Part shown: positions 34,608 through 42,991 of the stretch, one piece after another
Layout of the letters: every line of letters begins with the position of its first letter
How positions within the stretch are numbered: the stretch's first letter is position 1
NCBI GenBank assembly: GCA_016704465.1
Contig: JADJAD010000008.1
Coordinates: 434,001-498,000, forward strand
DNA from: Gemmatimonadota bacterium
Lineage (GTDB): Bacteria; Gemmatimonadota; Gemmatimonadetes; Gemmatimonadales; Gemmatimonadaceae
Direction: 5' to 3'
DNA length: 64,000 bases
The notes under the pieces: model-generated
Database searches by the model: none
The model's input: the letters and a program-made list of their open reading frames with translations, nothing else
What the model was told of the DNA's origin: nothing
Position numbers and translations under genes: made by a program

Positions 34608-35696
34608 CCCGCGCCCTGATGCGCCGCGCCTCCCGCACGGAGGCGCCGCGATCGTCGTCCTGCAGTTCGTCCGTGACGCGACGCAGTTCGCGCAACTGGG
34701 CCCGGAGCCCTGCGACCTGCTCGCCGAGCAATCCGGTGGCGAAGAAGACCGATCCGAGGATCAGCACCGTCTGGATGACCGTCCAGACCCACCGCAGCCC
34801 GACACCGGAGACGGCGAGCCAGACCACCGCGGCAATGCCGGCGAGCGCGCCGACGGCAAACAGCCCGGCGCCAAGCATCCCGAAGAGGAGCAGCGGCTTC
34901 GCGGCGAAGCGCAGTTCGAACCAGACCGACAGCATGTCAAGCACGCCGACCGGGATGCGCCCGATGCCAAACTTGGACTTGCCGGCGTGTCGCGGGTAGA
35001 GCGGGACGGGGATCTCGCTGACGGTGTACCCGTGCGCCGCGGCGATGACGATCATGTAGCGGTGCCAGTCCGGGCGGATCGGCAACTGTTCCATGATCTC
35101 GCGCCGATACGCCTTGACGCTGTTCAGGTCCTTGACTGGGACGTGGAAGAGCGAGCGGCTCAACCAGTTGTAGATGGAGGAGACGAACGCCTTCTCGTAC
35201 TTCCCTTCCTTGAATCCCGTCACCATGTCGGCCTGGTCGGCGAGGATCGGGGCGACAAGACGGGGAATGTCGGCGGGCTTGAACTGCAGGTCGGCCGGGT
35301 AGAAAACCAGGACGTCGCCACGGGCCGCGAGGTAGCCCGAGCGCAGGGCGTCGGCAATGCCGCGCCGCGACCGATGGCGCACGGTCCGCAGGAAGGGATG
35401 GCGCTCGCGCAACTGCTGCAGCACCTGCCACGAGCCGTCCACCGATCCATCGTCGATGACCACGACCTCGAAGCCCTCGGCACAGTCGTGCATCGCCTCC
35501 GCCGTCTGTTCCATGAACAGGGGGAGGTTGTCGGCTTCATCCTTCGCCGGGACGAGGATGGAGATGCGGACGGGGACGGGGGACGGGAGACGGGAGGGGC
35601 GTCGGCGACGGGCTCCGGCTTGCCGGGCGATGCGTGGGTAGCCCGCATGCTCGGCGTCTCCATACCCGGAGTCGCTCCTCCACCTGCCGTCGTCAT
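34600..35696 (-). CDS. GT2 glycosyltransferase with C-terminal membrane helices, probable frameshift
   Basis: Polyprenyl-phosphate glycosyltransferase type (DPM1/GtrB-like): ISILVPAKDEADNLPLF, VVIDDGSVDGSWQ, YPADLQFKPADI (metal site) and two C-terminal transmembrane helices (about 34,740-34,900), then a charged tail. No start codon lies in frame just before the catalytic domain. ATG 35696, overlapping the rpoN stop as ATGA, opens a Pro-rich N-terminus (MTTAGGGATPGMETPSMR) in a different frame. The two frames meet in a C-homopolymer-rich stretch at about 35,570-35,600, so one indel there is inferred. Confidence 0.82.
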
Positions 35697-37189
35697 ACCC
35701 GCTTGCGCATGCGAGCGGAGAGCACCCCCAGCTGGTCTCGATACTTGGCGACCGTGCGACGGGCGATGTTGACGCCGTTCTCACGCAGGATATTCACGAT
35801 GGCCTGGTCGGTCAGCGGGTTCTTGGCGTCCTCGCTGCTGACCAGCTTCTCGATCTGGTCCTTGATGCCGCGCGCCGAGACGTCTTCCCCGCCCGTGGTG
35901 CTCAGGCCGGACGAGAAGAAGTACTTGAGCGGGAGCACGCCCCGCGGGGTCTGGACGAACTTCTCGTTCGTCACGCGACTCACGGTGCTCTCGTGCATCT
36001 CGATGACCTCGGCGACCTCGCGCAGCGTGAGCGGCTTGAGGTACTGCACGCCCTTTTCGAAGAAGTCGCGCTGCCGCTCCACGATGTAGTTCATGACCTT
36101 GAGCATGGTCTGTCGACGCTGCTCGATGGCCTGGATCATCCAGTTGGCCGAGTTGAGCTTGGACGAGATGAACTCCTTGTTCTCGCCATCGAACTTCTTC
36201 TTGTCGCGGGCAATCTCCTGGTAGGCCTTGCTGAGCTTGAGGCGGGGGAGGTTGCCGTCGTTGACGAACACATGGTAGGCGCCGTCGATCTTCTCCACGA
36301 CCAGGTCGGGGATGATGTAGCCGTCGTTGGCATTGCTGAAACGCAAGCCCGGCTTGGGATCGAGCTTGGCGATTTCATCGGCGGCCGCCTGCACGTCCTG
36401 GGCGCTGATCCCGTAGCGCTTCGAGATCTCGCTCCAGCGGTGGGCGATCAGTTCATCGAAGGCAACGCGCACGAGCCGGAAGGCGAGGGTGTCCTCCAGC
36501 TTCAGGTCGCGCAGCTGCAACAGGAGGCAATCGCGCAGGTCGCGGGCGCCCACCCCCGACGGATCGAGCGCCTGGATGATGCAGAGCATCTCCTCGGCCT
36601 CCGCGAGCTGGTAGAGCGGGAGTTCACCCTCGAACCCCTCGCGCTCCGCGGCCCGCGCCACGACCTCGTTGATCCCCTCGAGGATCTCCTCGATGGAGCA
36701 GGTGAGGTAGCCGTCCTCGTTGATGTTGCCGGCGAATTCGTCCGCCAGCAGCAATTGGCGCGGGGTCAGCTCGAGCAGGGAGATCTGGTCCTTCAGGTGG
36801 TCGTCGAGGTCCCGGCGATCGACCGACACGGGCTCGTAGTACTCGCGTTCCTCGTGCTCTTCGCGCACGCCACCCGTCTCGAAGCCGTCGAGCAGGATTT
36901 CCTCCCAGTCGATCGTGTCGTTCTTCACGGCTTCGCGCTCTTCGGGCGGTGCGGTTTCGGCCTCCTCGAGGTCGACCGGCCCTTCCTCTCCCTCCCGTTC
37001 CTCTTCCTCTTCCGCGTCCTCCTCATCCGGTTCCGTCATCTCCAGGAACGGATTGGTCAGCAGCTCCTGCTTGAGGTGCTGCTGCAGGTCGAGCAGGGGC
37101 ATGTAGAGCAGGTCCATCGCCTGGTACAGGCGTGGATTGATCTTCAGCTCCTGCCTGAGCGAGGTACTCTGGCTGAGGCCGGCCCTCAT
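35693..37189 (-). CDS. rpoN: RNA polymerase sigma-54 factor
   Basis: 498-residue sigma factor recognising -24/-12 promoters and needing AAA+ activators. Region I (Gln/Leu-rich LRQELKINPRLYQAMDLL) binds activator; a very acidic region II follows (residues about 50-90); the core-binding domain has the ALDPSGVGARDLRDCLLLQL block; the C-terminal DNA-binding part has TVSRVTNEKFVQTPRG and the RpoN box ARRTVAKYRDQLG (usual ARRTVAKYRE). It overlaps lptB by ATGA. rpoN beside lptB is a very common order in Gram-negatives. Confidence 0.96.
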   Translation of the reverse strand: MRAGLSQSTSLRQELKINPRLYQAMDLLYMPLLDLQQHLKQELLTNPFLEMTEPDEEDAEEEEEREGEEGPVDLEEAETAPPEEREAVKNDTIDWEEILLDGFETGGVREEHEEREYYEPVSVDRRDLDDHLKDQISLLELTPRQLLLADEFAGNINEDGYLTCSIEEILEGINEVVARAAEREGFEGELPLYQLAEAEEMLCIIQALDPSGVGARDLRDCLLLQLRDLKLEDTLAFRLVRVAFDELIAHRWSEISKRYGISAQDVQAAADEIAKLDPKPGLRFSNANDGYIIPDLVVEKIDGAYHVFVNDGNLPRLKLSKAYQEIARDKKKFDGENKEFISSKLNSANWMIQAIEQRRQTMLKVMNYIVERQRDFFEKGVQYLKPLTLREVAEVIEMHESTVSRVTNEKFVQTPRGVLPLKYFFSSGLSTTGGEDVSARGIKDQIEKLVSSEDAKNPLTDQAIVNILRENGVNIARRTVAKYRDQLGVLSARMRKRV

Positions 37190-38427
37190 GCAGGCTGCTC
37201 CTCGTTCTCGGAGGCGAAGCGGGAGCGGAGTCGCGCCGTGAGCGTCGGCCCGAGATAGATCTGCGACACCTCGTCGTCGAAGACGAGGTCGCGCACCGTG
37301 CCCGAGACCTTCACCTGGCCATCGAACATGATGTAGGCACGATCGACAATATCGAGCGTCTGTTCCACGTTGTGGTCACTGATGAGCACCCCGATGCCTC
37401 GATGGCGCAAGCCGGCCACGATGGTCTGGATGTCGTGGACAGCGATCGGGTCGACGCCGGCGAACGGCTCATCAAGCATCATGAACTTCGGCTGTGTGAC
37501 CAGCGCCCGGGTGATCTCGAGTCGCCGTCGCTCCCCGCCCGACAGGGCGTAGGCCTTGCTATGCCGCAGGTGCTTGATGCTCAATTCGTCGAGCAACCGT
37601 TCCAACCGAGATCGACGCTCTTCCTTGCTGATTGGCAACGTCTCGAGGATGGCGAGGATGTTGTCCTCCACGCTCAGCTTTCGAAAGATCGACGGTTCCT
37701 GGGAAAGATAGCCGATGCCGCGCCGGGCGCGCTTGTACATCGGCATCCGCGAGATGTCTTCGCTGTCGACGAGAATGCGACCGGCCTCGGGCTGGATGAG
37801 CCCGACGATCATGTAGAACACCGTCGTCTTCCCCGCACCGTTGGGTCCGAGGAGCCCGACGATCTCGCCCTGCTGCAGTCGCAGCGCCACGTCGTGCACC
37901 ACGCGACGCTTGCGATAGACCTTCACGAGTCCGGTGGCCTCGAGCGTACTGCCGGAGGGCTGGGCCCGCACCTCGGACGAGCGCCGCGCCACAGCGGCGG
38001 GCACGGAGGCGACAGTGGCATGTTCTCCGGTCAGGCGCAGCGACTCGGCCACGTCGGCGCGCTGGGGAGCGATCTCGTCCCAGAGCGAGGGGGCAACCCG
38101 AATGCGCACCTGATCGTCTGCGCCGCCCTGCACCGGGAACAGGATGAGGCCCTGGCCGGCGAGGCGCGGAAGCACCGAGCGCTGCAGGAAGGCGCGGACC
38201 TCGTCCAGCGAGAGGCGTCCTGCCTCGCGTTCGGCGTCCCCTCCCTGCGCGCGGATGGCCGCGATCCAGTCGTCGCGGAATCGAATGGCGACCGCGTTGA
38301 AGATCGCGGTGCCCTCGGCATCGGCCTCGCTGATGACGGCGTGCAGGCCGAACGCGACGGACCGATCGCCGCCGGCCCGTTGCTCGATGAGCGCCTGCAC
38401 TGCGGGCGAGAGAGGGGGGCCGCTCAT
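37186..38427 (-). CDS. lptB: LPS export ABC ATPase LptB with unusual 160-aa N-terminal extension
   Basis: Cytoplasmic ATPase powering LPS extraction through LptFG. The ABC domain starts near residue 161 and matches LptB throughout: Walker A GPNGAGKTT (194-202), Q-loop SQEPSIFRKL, signature LSGGERRRLEI, Walker B MMLDEPFAGVD and the late ISDHNVEQTLDIVDRAYIM. Known LptB proteins are about 240 residues; here 413. The extra N-terminus (WDEIAPQRADVAESLRL and similar) is mixed alpha/beta, has no membrane helix and is unrecognised. ATG 38427 overlaps the upstream stop (ATGA), and no alternative start lies at the domain boundary. Confidence 0.92.
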   Translation of the reverse strand: MSGPPLSPAVQALIEQRAGGDRSVAFGLHAVISEADAEGTAIFNAVAIRFRDDWIAAIRAQGGDAEREAGRLSLDEVRAFLQRSVLPRLAGQGLILFPVQGGADDQVRIRVAPSLWDEIAPQRADVAESLRLTGEHATVASVPAAVARRSSEVRAQPSGSTLEATGLVKVYRKRRVVHDVALRLQQGEIVGLLGPNGAGKTTVFYMIVGLIQPEAGRILVDSEDISRMPMYKRARRGIGYLSQEPSIFRKLSVEDNILAILETLPISKEERRSRLERLLDELSIKHLRHSKAYALSGGERRRLEITRALVTQPKFMMLDEPFAGVDPIAVHDIQTIVAGLRHRGIGVLISDHNVEQTLDIVDRAYIMFDGQVKVSGTVRDLVFDDEVSQIYLGPTLTARLRSRFASENEEQPA

Positions 38428-40001
38428 GGGCGACGCGGGGCGTTAGGCGGACGCCGGGCCGCCGCGGGCGGGCGACGAGGCGTCGCTCCCTTCCGGGGGG
38501 TGGCCGGCTTGTTGGCCACGGAATCGGGCACGGCCTCGAGGAAGATGCCGGACGCGGAGTCTACCACCGTCACCGTTTGCACCTCCTGTTCCTTGAAGTC
38601 GACGATGATCTGGCGCCCTCGTACGTAGTTCATGCCCGGCTTTCGCTCTCCCTTGTTGTTGGCCAGCTGGTAGAACGAACTCGCCGACCCCGACGCCAGC
38701 AAGTCCCGGATGCGAGGTCGCGCGGTGGAGTCGGCGGCAGGCGTGGTCGTGTCGGAGGCAGGACTCGCGTCGGCGGCGGGCAGCGAGTCGAAGCGCGCGA
38801 CGATGGTGTCGCCGCGTAGCCAGTCGCGTTCCGTGGACTTGATGGTCATGGAGTCGGGCTCGGTCTCGGCGTACGCGTTGCCCACGGCAAACATCTCCCG
38901 GAGCTTCTGGTCGGGCATGCGGACGTCGAGCGAGTCAGCGATGATCGTGCGATCCCTGGAGATGGCCGACGCCGCGCCCGGGCCAAAGGCGTAGGCGCGT
39001 TGCAGGCGGTTCTCCTTCACGCGCAGGTCGATCGTGTCGGAGGCGAGCGTCAGGTCCTGGTTCACGGCGACCGCGGAGTCCTTGGAGAGCACACGCTCGA
39101 CCTGCTTGTTGCGGGCGAACATGTCGATCTCGCGCCCGCGCAGGGTGAAGGCGTCCTTTCCCTTGCTCTCGACGACCGGCTGCTTCATGAGTCGCGAGAA
39201 CTGGCGCGCGTTGTCGAGGACGGCCGAGTCGCCGCGGGCGAGAATGTCGGTGCGGTCGAGTTCGACGCGACCCCACGCGACGAAGAGCGAATCGCCCTCG
39301 CCGTTGATCTGGTCGGCGATCAGGATGACAGGCTCACCGCGCCTCGCCCCGGCCGAATCGGCCTCGTAGAGCTTCAGCGTCGGCCGGCTGGTGGCGACCA
39401 CGCGCTGGGTCGCACGCACGCCACGCACGGCCCGGAAGTATTCGGCACGCGGACCGGTCATGGTCGAGGAATCCGGACATGACGGCGACGACGTTCCCTC
39501 GGCCAGCAGGCGCTCCTCGCCGCGGAAATACGTGAGTTTGTCGGCATCGAGGTCGACGCGCTTCTCCCGGTACTTGACGTTGCCCAGCAGGTAGTACAGC
39601 TGGTTCTGATCGTAGAACTCGGCCGAGTCGGCGGTGATCGTGATGTCCTGGGTGCGGCAGCGACCGACGACGCCGCCGCCGAAGTAGGACGTGTACTTCT
39701 GCGAGATCGGGTCCTTGATGAACTGCGAGCGATCGCCGTCCACGTCGAGCAGGCAGCGCTCCGCCGCCTTCTCGGCCGGCTTTGCGCGGGCGGTATTCGC
39801 CACGAAGAGCGACTCGGCCGGTGCTCCCGCCGTGCGCGACACGATCGAGTCGATGACGATCGGCGGAATCGAATCGGCCGGAAGCGAGACCGCGGCCTGC
39901 CCCGCACCCTGCGGACTGGCGGGGGCCCGTCGACCGAGGCGGAAACACCCCCCCGTGGCGAGCAGCATCAGCGCGGCGACCGCGACTCCGCGACGGTTCA
40001 C
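38424..40001 (-). CDS. OstA/LptA-like lipoprotein of the LPS transport bridge
   Basis: 525 residues beginning with a lipoprotein signal (LMLLATGGC, Cys19), so a lipid-anchored periplasmic protein. The repeats YYLLGNVKYREKRVDLDADK, IYADQINGEGD-like ILIADQINGEGD and AFTLRGREIDMFARNK resemble the beta-jellyroll OstA strands that make the LptA/LptD periplasmic slide. It is far longer than LptA (about 185) and lacks the LptD barrel, resembling the OstA-like proteins of Bacteroidetes. The C-terminus is Pro/Arg-rich. It lies between lptC and lptB and so probably does the LptA job. Confidence 0.85.
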   Translation of the reverse strand: MNRRGVAVAALMLLATGGCFRLGRRAPASPQGAGQAAVSLPADSIPPIVIDSIVSRTAGAPAESLFVANTARAKPAEKAAERCLLDVDGDRSQFIKDPISQKYTSYFGGGVVGRCRTQDITITADSAEFYDQNQLYYLLGNVKYREKRVDLDADKLTYFRGEERLLAEGTSSPSCPDSSTMTGPRAEYFRAVRGVRATQRVVATSRPTLKLYEADSAGARRGEPVILIADQINGEGDSLFVAWGRVELDRTDILARGDSAVLDNARQFSRLMKQPVVESKGKDAFTLRGREIDMFARNKQVERVLSKDSAVAVNQDLTLASDTIDLRVKENRLQRAYAFGPGAASAISRDRTIIADSLDVRMPDQKLREMFAVGNAYAETEPDSMTIKSTERDWLRGDTIVARFDSLPAADASPASDTTTPAADSTARPRIRDLLASGSASSFYQLANNKGERKPGMNYVRGRQIIVDFKEQEVQTVTVVDSASGIFLEAVPDSVANKPATPRKGATPRRPPAAARRPPNAPRRP

Positions 40002-40549
40002 GACTTGGGGATGACGAGCTGGTTGCCGCGCGACTTCGTCGCGCTGAGGACCCGCACGTTGTTCAGGTCGGGGTCGCCGATGAAGCCGATGCCCTCGGTC
40101 ACCCGTCCATTGTCCTCGTTGATGACGAAGGCCGAGTCGCTGGCGATCTCGTTGCGCGAAGGATCATAGCGCAGGTGTGGCGTCGCCAGCTTGCGGCCGT
40201 CGGTTGTCACCACGACGACATCGCCGCGCGCTTCCATGCTCCCGAGCCGGACGTTGTAGGTCCCCGTCTTCGACGTGAGCACGGCGTCCTTCTCTCCGCT
40301 GTTCTTGAAGAAGGTCGTGTTCACCACCCGCAGCTCGGTGCGGGTATTCTCGTCATACATGTAGGCGGTGTCGGCGACGAGTTCGGCGCGGCGCAGCCCG
40401 CCGTCGGTGAGGAAGAACCGCACGCCGTACAGCACCTGGTCGGCGGAGTCCGGGACCACGCGCCCCTTGACGACGGGGGAGGCACTGTTGTCCTGCTTGC
40501 AGGCGGCCAGCGCGAAGCTAATGAGTAGCAGCAGCAGCGCACGCGGCAT
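39998..40549 (-). CDS. lptC: LptC-like lipoprotein
   Basis: 183 residues with lipobox SFALAAC (Cys17), unlike E. coli LptC, which is held by a transmembrane helix. The body has LptC/OstA strand repeats: YGVRFFLTDGGLRRAELVAD, VLTSKTGTYNVRLGSMEARG and DVVVVTTDGRKLATPHLRYD. It hands LPS from LptBFG to the periplasmic bridge. ATG overlaps the kdsD stop as ATGA. Confidence 0.88.
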   Translation of the reverse strand: MPRALLLLLISFALAACKQDNSASPVVKGRVVPDSADQVLYGVRFFLTDGGLRRAELVADTAYMYDENTRTELRVVNTTFFKNSGEKDAVLTSKTGTYNVRLGSMEARGDVVVVTTDGRKLATPHLRYDPSRNEIASDSAFVINEDNGRVTEGIGFIGDPDLNNVRVLSATKSRGNQLVIPKS

Positions 40550-41541
40550 CAGGCCACCCCCGCGCGCATGAGGTCATGCAGGTGGACGACGCCCACGACA
40601 CGTCCCTGGTCATCGGTGACCGGCATCGCCATGATGCCGAATTGTTCCATGCGGTACACCACGGCGCTCGCAAGTTCCTCGACCTGCGCCGTGCGCGGCG
40701 CGTGCGTCATGACGCGCGCGAGCGGCACGGCGAACGGTTCCGGTTCACGCTGCATCAGGCGCGTGAAGTCGCCGGCGGTGAAGATACCGAGCAGGCGCTG
40801 GTCTGCCTCCGTCGCCACCACGATCCCGCGACGCGCGGCCAGCAGCACGATCACCTCCCGCATCGGCGCCGTGGGCGGAAGGACCGGGAGCCGGTCCGTC
40901 TCCATGAGGTCCCGCACGCGCGTCAGGAGCTTGCGCCCGAGCGATCCCCCGGGATGAAAGCGGGCGAAGTCCTCGCGTCGGAAGCCCTTTCGCTCGAGGA
41001 TGACCACGGCCAGCGCGTCGCCTAACGCCAGCGCCGCGGTGGTGCTCGTGGTCGGCGCCAGGTCGTGCGGACAGGCCTCCTCGCGTACCCAGGCGTCGAG
41101 CACCGCGTCGCACTCCCGCGCGAGGGTCGACTGCGGGGCCCCCGTCAGGGCAATCGTACGCACCCCGAAGCGCTTGAGATGGGCGAGCAGGGTGACCACT
41201 TCTTCGCTTTCGCCGCTCTTGGACAGCAGTACGGCGACGTCGTCGGGGCCCACCATCCCGAGGTCGCCGTGCAGTCCCTCGGTCGGGTGCAGGAAGCTGG
41301 CTGGCGTGCCGGTGGAGGTCAGGGTGGCAGCGATCTTTCGCGCGATCAGCCCCGACTTCCCGACCCCGGCCACGATCACGCGGCCGGTGGACGCGGCGAT
41401 CAGGTCGACCGCGCGCGCGAAGCCATCGCCGAGCCGCCGCCCGACCTCGGCCAGCGCCTCGGCTTCCATCTGCACCACGTGCCGGCCCAGCGTGATCGCG
41501 TCCGGTCCGCTCACGGTCGTCGCCTCGTGCGCGGCGCTCAT
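40549..41541 (-). CDS. kdsD: Arabinose-5-phosphate isomerase KdsD
   Basis: Converts ribulose-5-phosphate to arabinose-5-phosphate, the first Kdo step. From ATG 41541 there are 330 residues: a SIS domain (VIVAGVGKSGLIARKIAATL, LLSKSGESEEV, LAPTTSTTAALALGDALA) and a C-terminal CBS pair (ALEM..-type regulatory module, VRDLMETDRLPVLPPTAPM and GVVHLHDLMRAG). GutQ-like paralogues share this layout, but its place between kdsC and lptC makes KdsD the right call. Confidence 0.94.
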   Translation of the reverse strand: MSAAHEATTVSGPDAITLGRHVVQMEAEALAEVGRRLGDGFARAVDLIAASTGRVIVAGVGKSGLIARKIAATLTSTGTPASFLHPTEGLHGDLGMVGPDDVAVLLSKSGESEEVVTLLAHLKRFGVRTIALTGAPQSTLARECDAVLDAWVREEACPHDLAPTTSTTAALALGDALAVVILERKGFRREDFARFHPGGSLGRKLLTRVRDLMETDRLPVLPPTAPMREVIVLLAARRGIVVATEADQRLLGIFTAGDFTRLMQREPEPFAVPLARVMTHAPRTAQVEELASAVVYRMEQFGIMAMPVTDDQGRVVGVVHLHDLMRAGVA

Positions 41542-42161
41542 GCGTCCCGCTCGGTATCGAGCTCGGTGTCGCGCGACGCGACATACCACTCCACGAGGTC
41601 GTCCCATTCCCCACGGGCCTTGAGGAGCAGCTCTGCGAACTCGCGCACGGCGCCGCGTCCTCCATGTCTCGTCAGGTGCACGCGCGCGACCTCAAAGACC
41701 TCCTCGGTGCAATTCGCGACCGACACCGGGAGCCCGACCTCGCGCAGGACGCCCAGGTCCGGCAGGTCGTCGCCGACGAAGGCTGCCTCGGCGAACGTCA
41801 TTCCGCGTGCGTCGAGGATGCGCCGCAGCGCAGGAAGCTTTCGGGCGTGCACGTCCTGGACGAGCTCGTCGACGCCCAACTCGGCGCCGCGAAGCGCCAC
41901 GCTCTCGGACACGCGCCCCGTGATGATGCCGACGACGATTCCCGCCTTCTGCAGGAGCTTGATCCCGAGGCCGTCCTGGATGTCGTATCGCTTGGCCTCG
42001 ATGCGGGCGCCGGCGACGTCGCCGAGGTAGATACCGCCATCGGTGAGGACGCCATCGACATCCAACCCTACGAAGCGCACGCGGCGCGCATCGTCCGGGC
42101 TGATGTATGGAAGCGTGCCGCGCACGGCCCGTCCCCCCTCGGGCGCACCGAAGCCGATCAT
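41538..42161 (-). CDS. kdsC: 3-deoxy-D-manno-octulosonate-8-phosphate phosphatase KdsC
   Basis: HAD-family phosphatase releasing Kdo from Kdo-8-phosphate. FVGLDVDGVLTDGG carries the nucleophile Asp and the acid/base Asp; GIITGRVSESV and FVGDDLPDLGVL are HAD motifs II and IV. Small (about 207 residues) and capless, as expected for the tetrameric C0 family. Start chosen at ATG 42161, overlapping the kdsA stop; ATG 42176 is an alternative. Confidence 0.94.
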   Translation of the reverse strand: MIGFGAPEGGRAVRGTLPYISPDDARRVRFVGLDVDGVLTDGGIYLGDVAGARIEAKRYDIQDGLGIKLLQKAGIVVGIITGRVSESVALRGAELGVDELVQDVHARKLPALRRILDARGMTFAEAAFVGDDLPDLGVLREVGLPVSVANCTEEVFEVARVHLTRHGGRGAVREFAELLLKARGEWDDLVEWYVASRDTELDTERDA

Positions 42162-42989
42162 CGGCTCGCCTCCCATACGGCGACCGCCTGGCGCACGAGG
42201 CGCTCAAGCTGCCCCAGCGGGATCATGTTCGGGCCATCGCTGGGCGCGCGCGCCGGATCGGGGTGCGTCTCCAGGAAGAGGCCGTCGGCGCCGGCGGCGA
42301 TCGCCGCGAGTGTGAGGGGCGGGATGAACTCACGCGCCCCGCCACTCGCGCCCCCCTCACCCCTGCCCGGCTGCTGGACGCTATGCGTACCGTCGAAGAT
42401 GACGGGCACGCCCGTGGCCGCGCGCAGGCGTGCAAAGCTCCGCATGTCCACCACGAGGTCTCCGTAGCCGAAGAAGCTTCCGCGCTCCGTCGTTGCCGTC
42501 CGCGCGAAGGAAGGCGGGAGGGGGGGAGCATCGGCCGGTCGATGACCCTCGACCTTGCGCACGGCACCGGCCATGCCTTCGGGATGCATCCACTGCCCCT
42601 TCTTGATGTTCACCGGGCGACCCGTCGCGGCTGCGGCCTCCAGGAGGTCGGTCTGGCGGCAGAGAAAGGCGGGGATCTGGAGCACGTCCGCCACCGCGCC
42701 CACGGCGGCGCACTGTTCCGGCAGGTGGACGTCCGTGAGCAGCGGGAGGCCCGTCGCCTCACGCACGCGTGCGAGCTGCGCGAGCCCGGCCTCGATGCCC
42801 GGTCCTCGGGCGGCACCCGGATTGGACCGGTTGGCCTTGTCGAACGATGCCTTTGAAGATGATTCCGCCCGGGACGAGCGGCGCCAGCTTCACGAGCGCC
42901 TCGGCGACCCGCAGGTTGAGCGCGTCGTCCTCGAGGACGCAGGGGCCGGCGATGAGGAAGAGCCGGTCAGTCGGAAATCCCGCGAGCAT
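42158..42989 (-). CDS. kdsA: Kdo-8-phosphate synthase KdsA, frameshifted at 42852-42854
   Basis: Condenses PEP with arabinose-5-phosphate. The first 46 residues (42989 inward) read MLAGFPTDRLFLIAGPCVLE to PGGIIFKG, then the frame breaks; the rest (REATGLPLLTDVHLPEQCAA, NIKKGQWMHPEGM) is in another frame to 42158. Removing one base from the AAA run at 42852-42854 (minus strand) yields FKASFDKANRSNPGAARGPG, the exact conserved KdsA active-site block. About 276 residues after repair. One-base homopolymer error is very likely because the enzyme is required for LPS. Confidence 0.92.
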
Positions 42990-42991
42990 GA

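Noticed and set aside
33336..35772. Long plus-strand open frames opposite the glycosyltransferases
   Set aside because: Both lie antisense to well-supported GT genes, carry no domain motif and are typical of high-GC shadows.
36950..37030. Acid-rich low-complexity part of rpoN as an insertion or foreign segment
   Set aside because: Sigma-54 region II is naturally acidic and variable in length; frame and flanks are normal.
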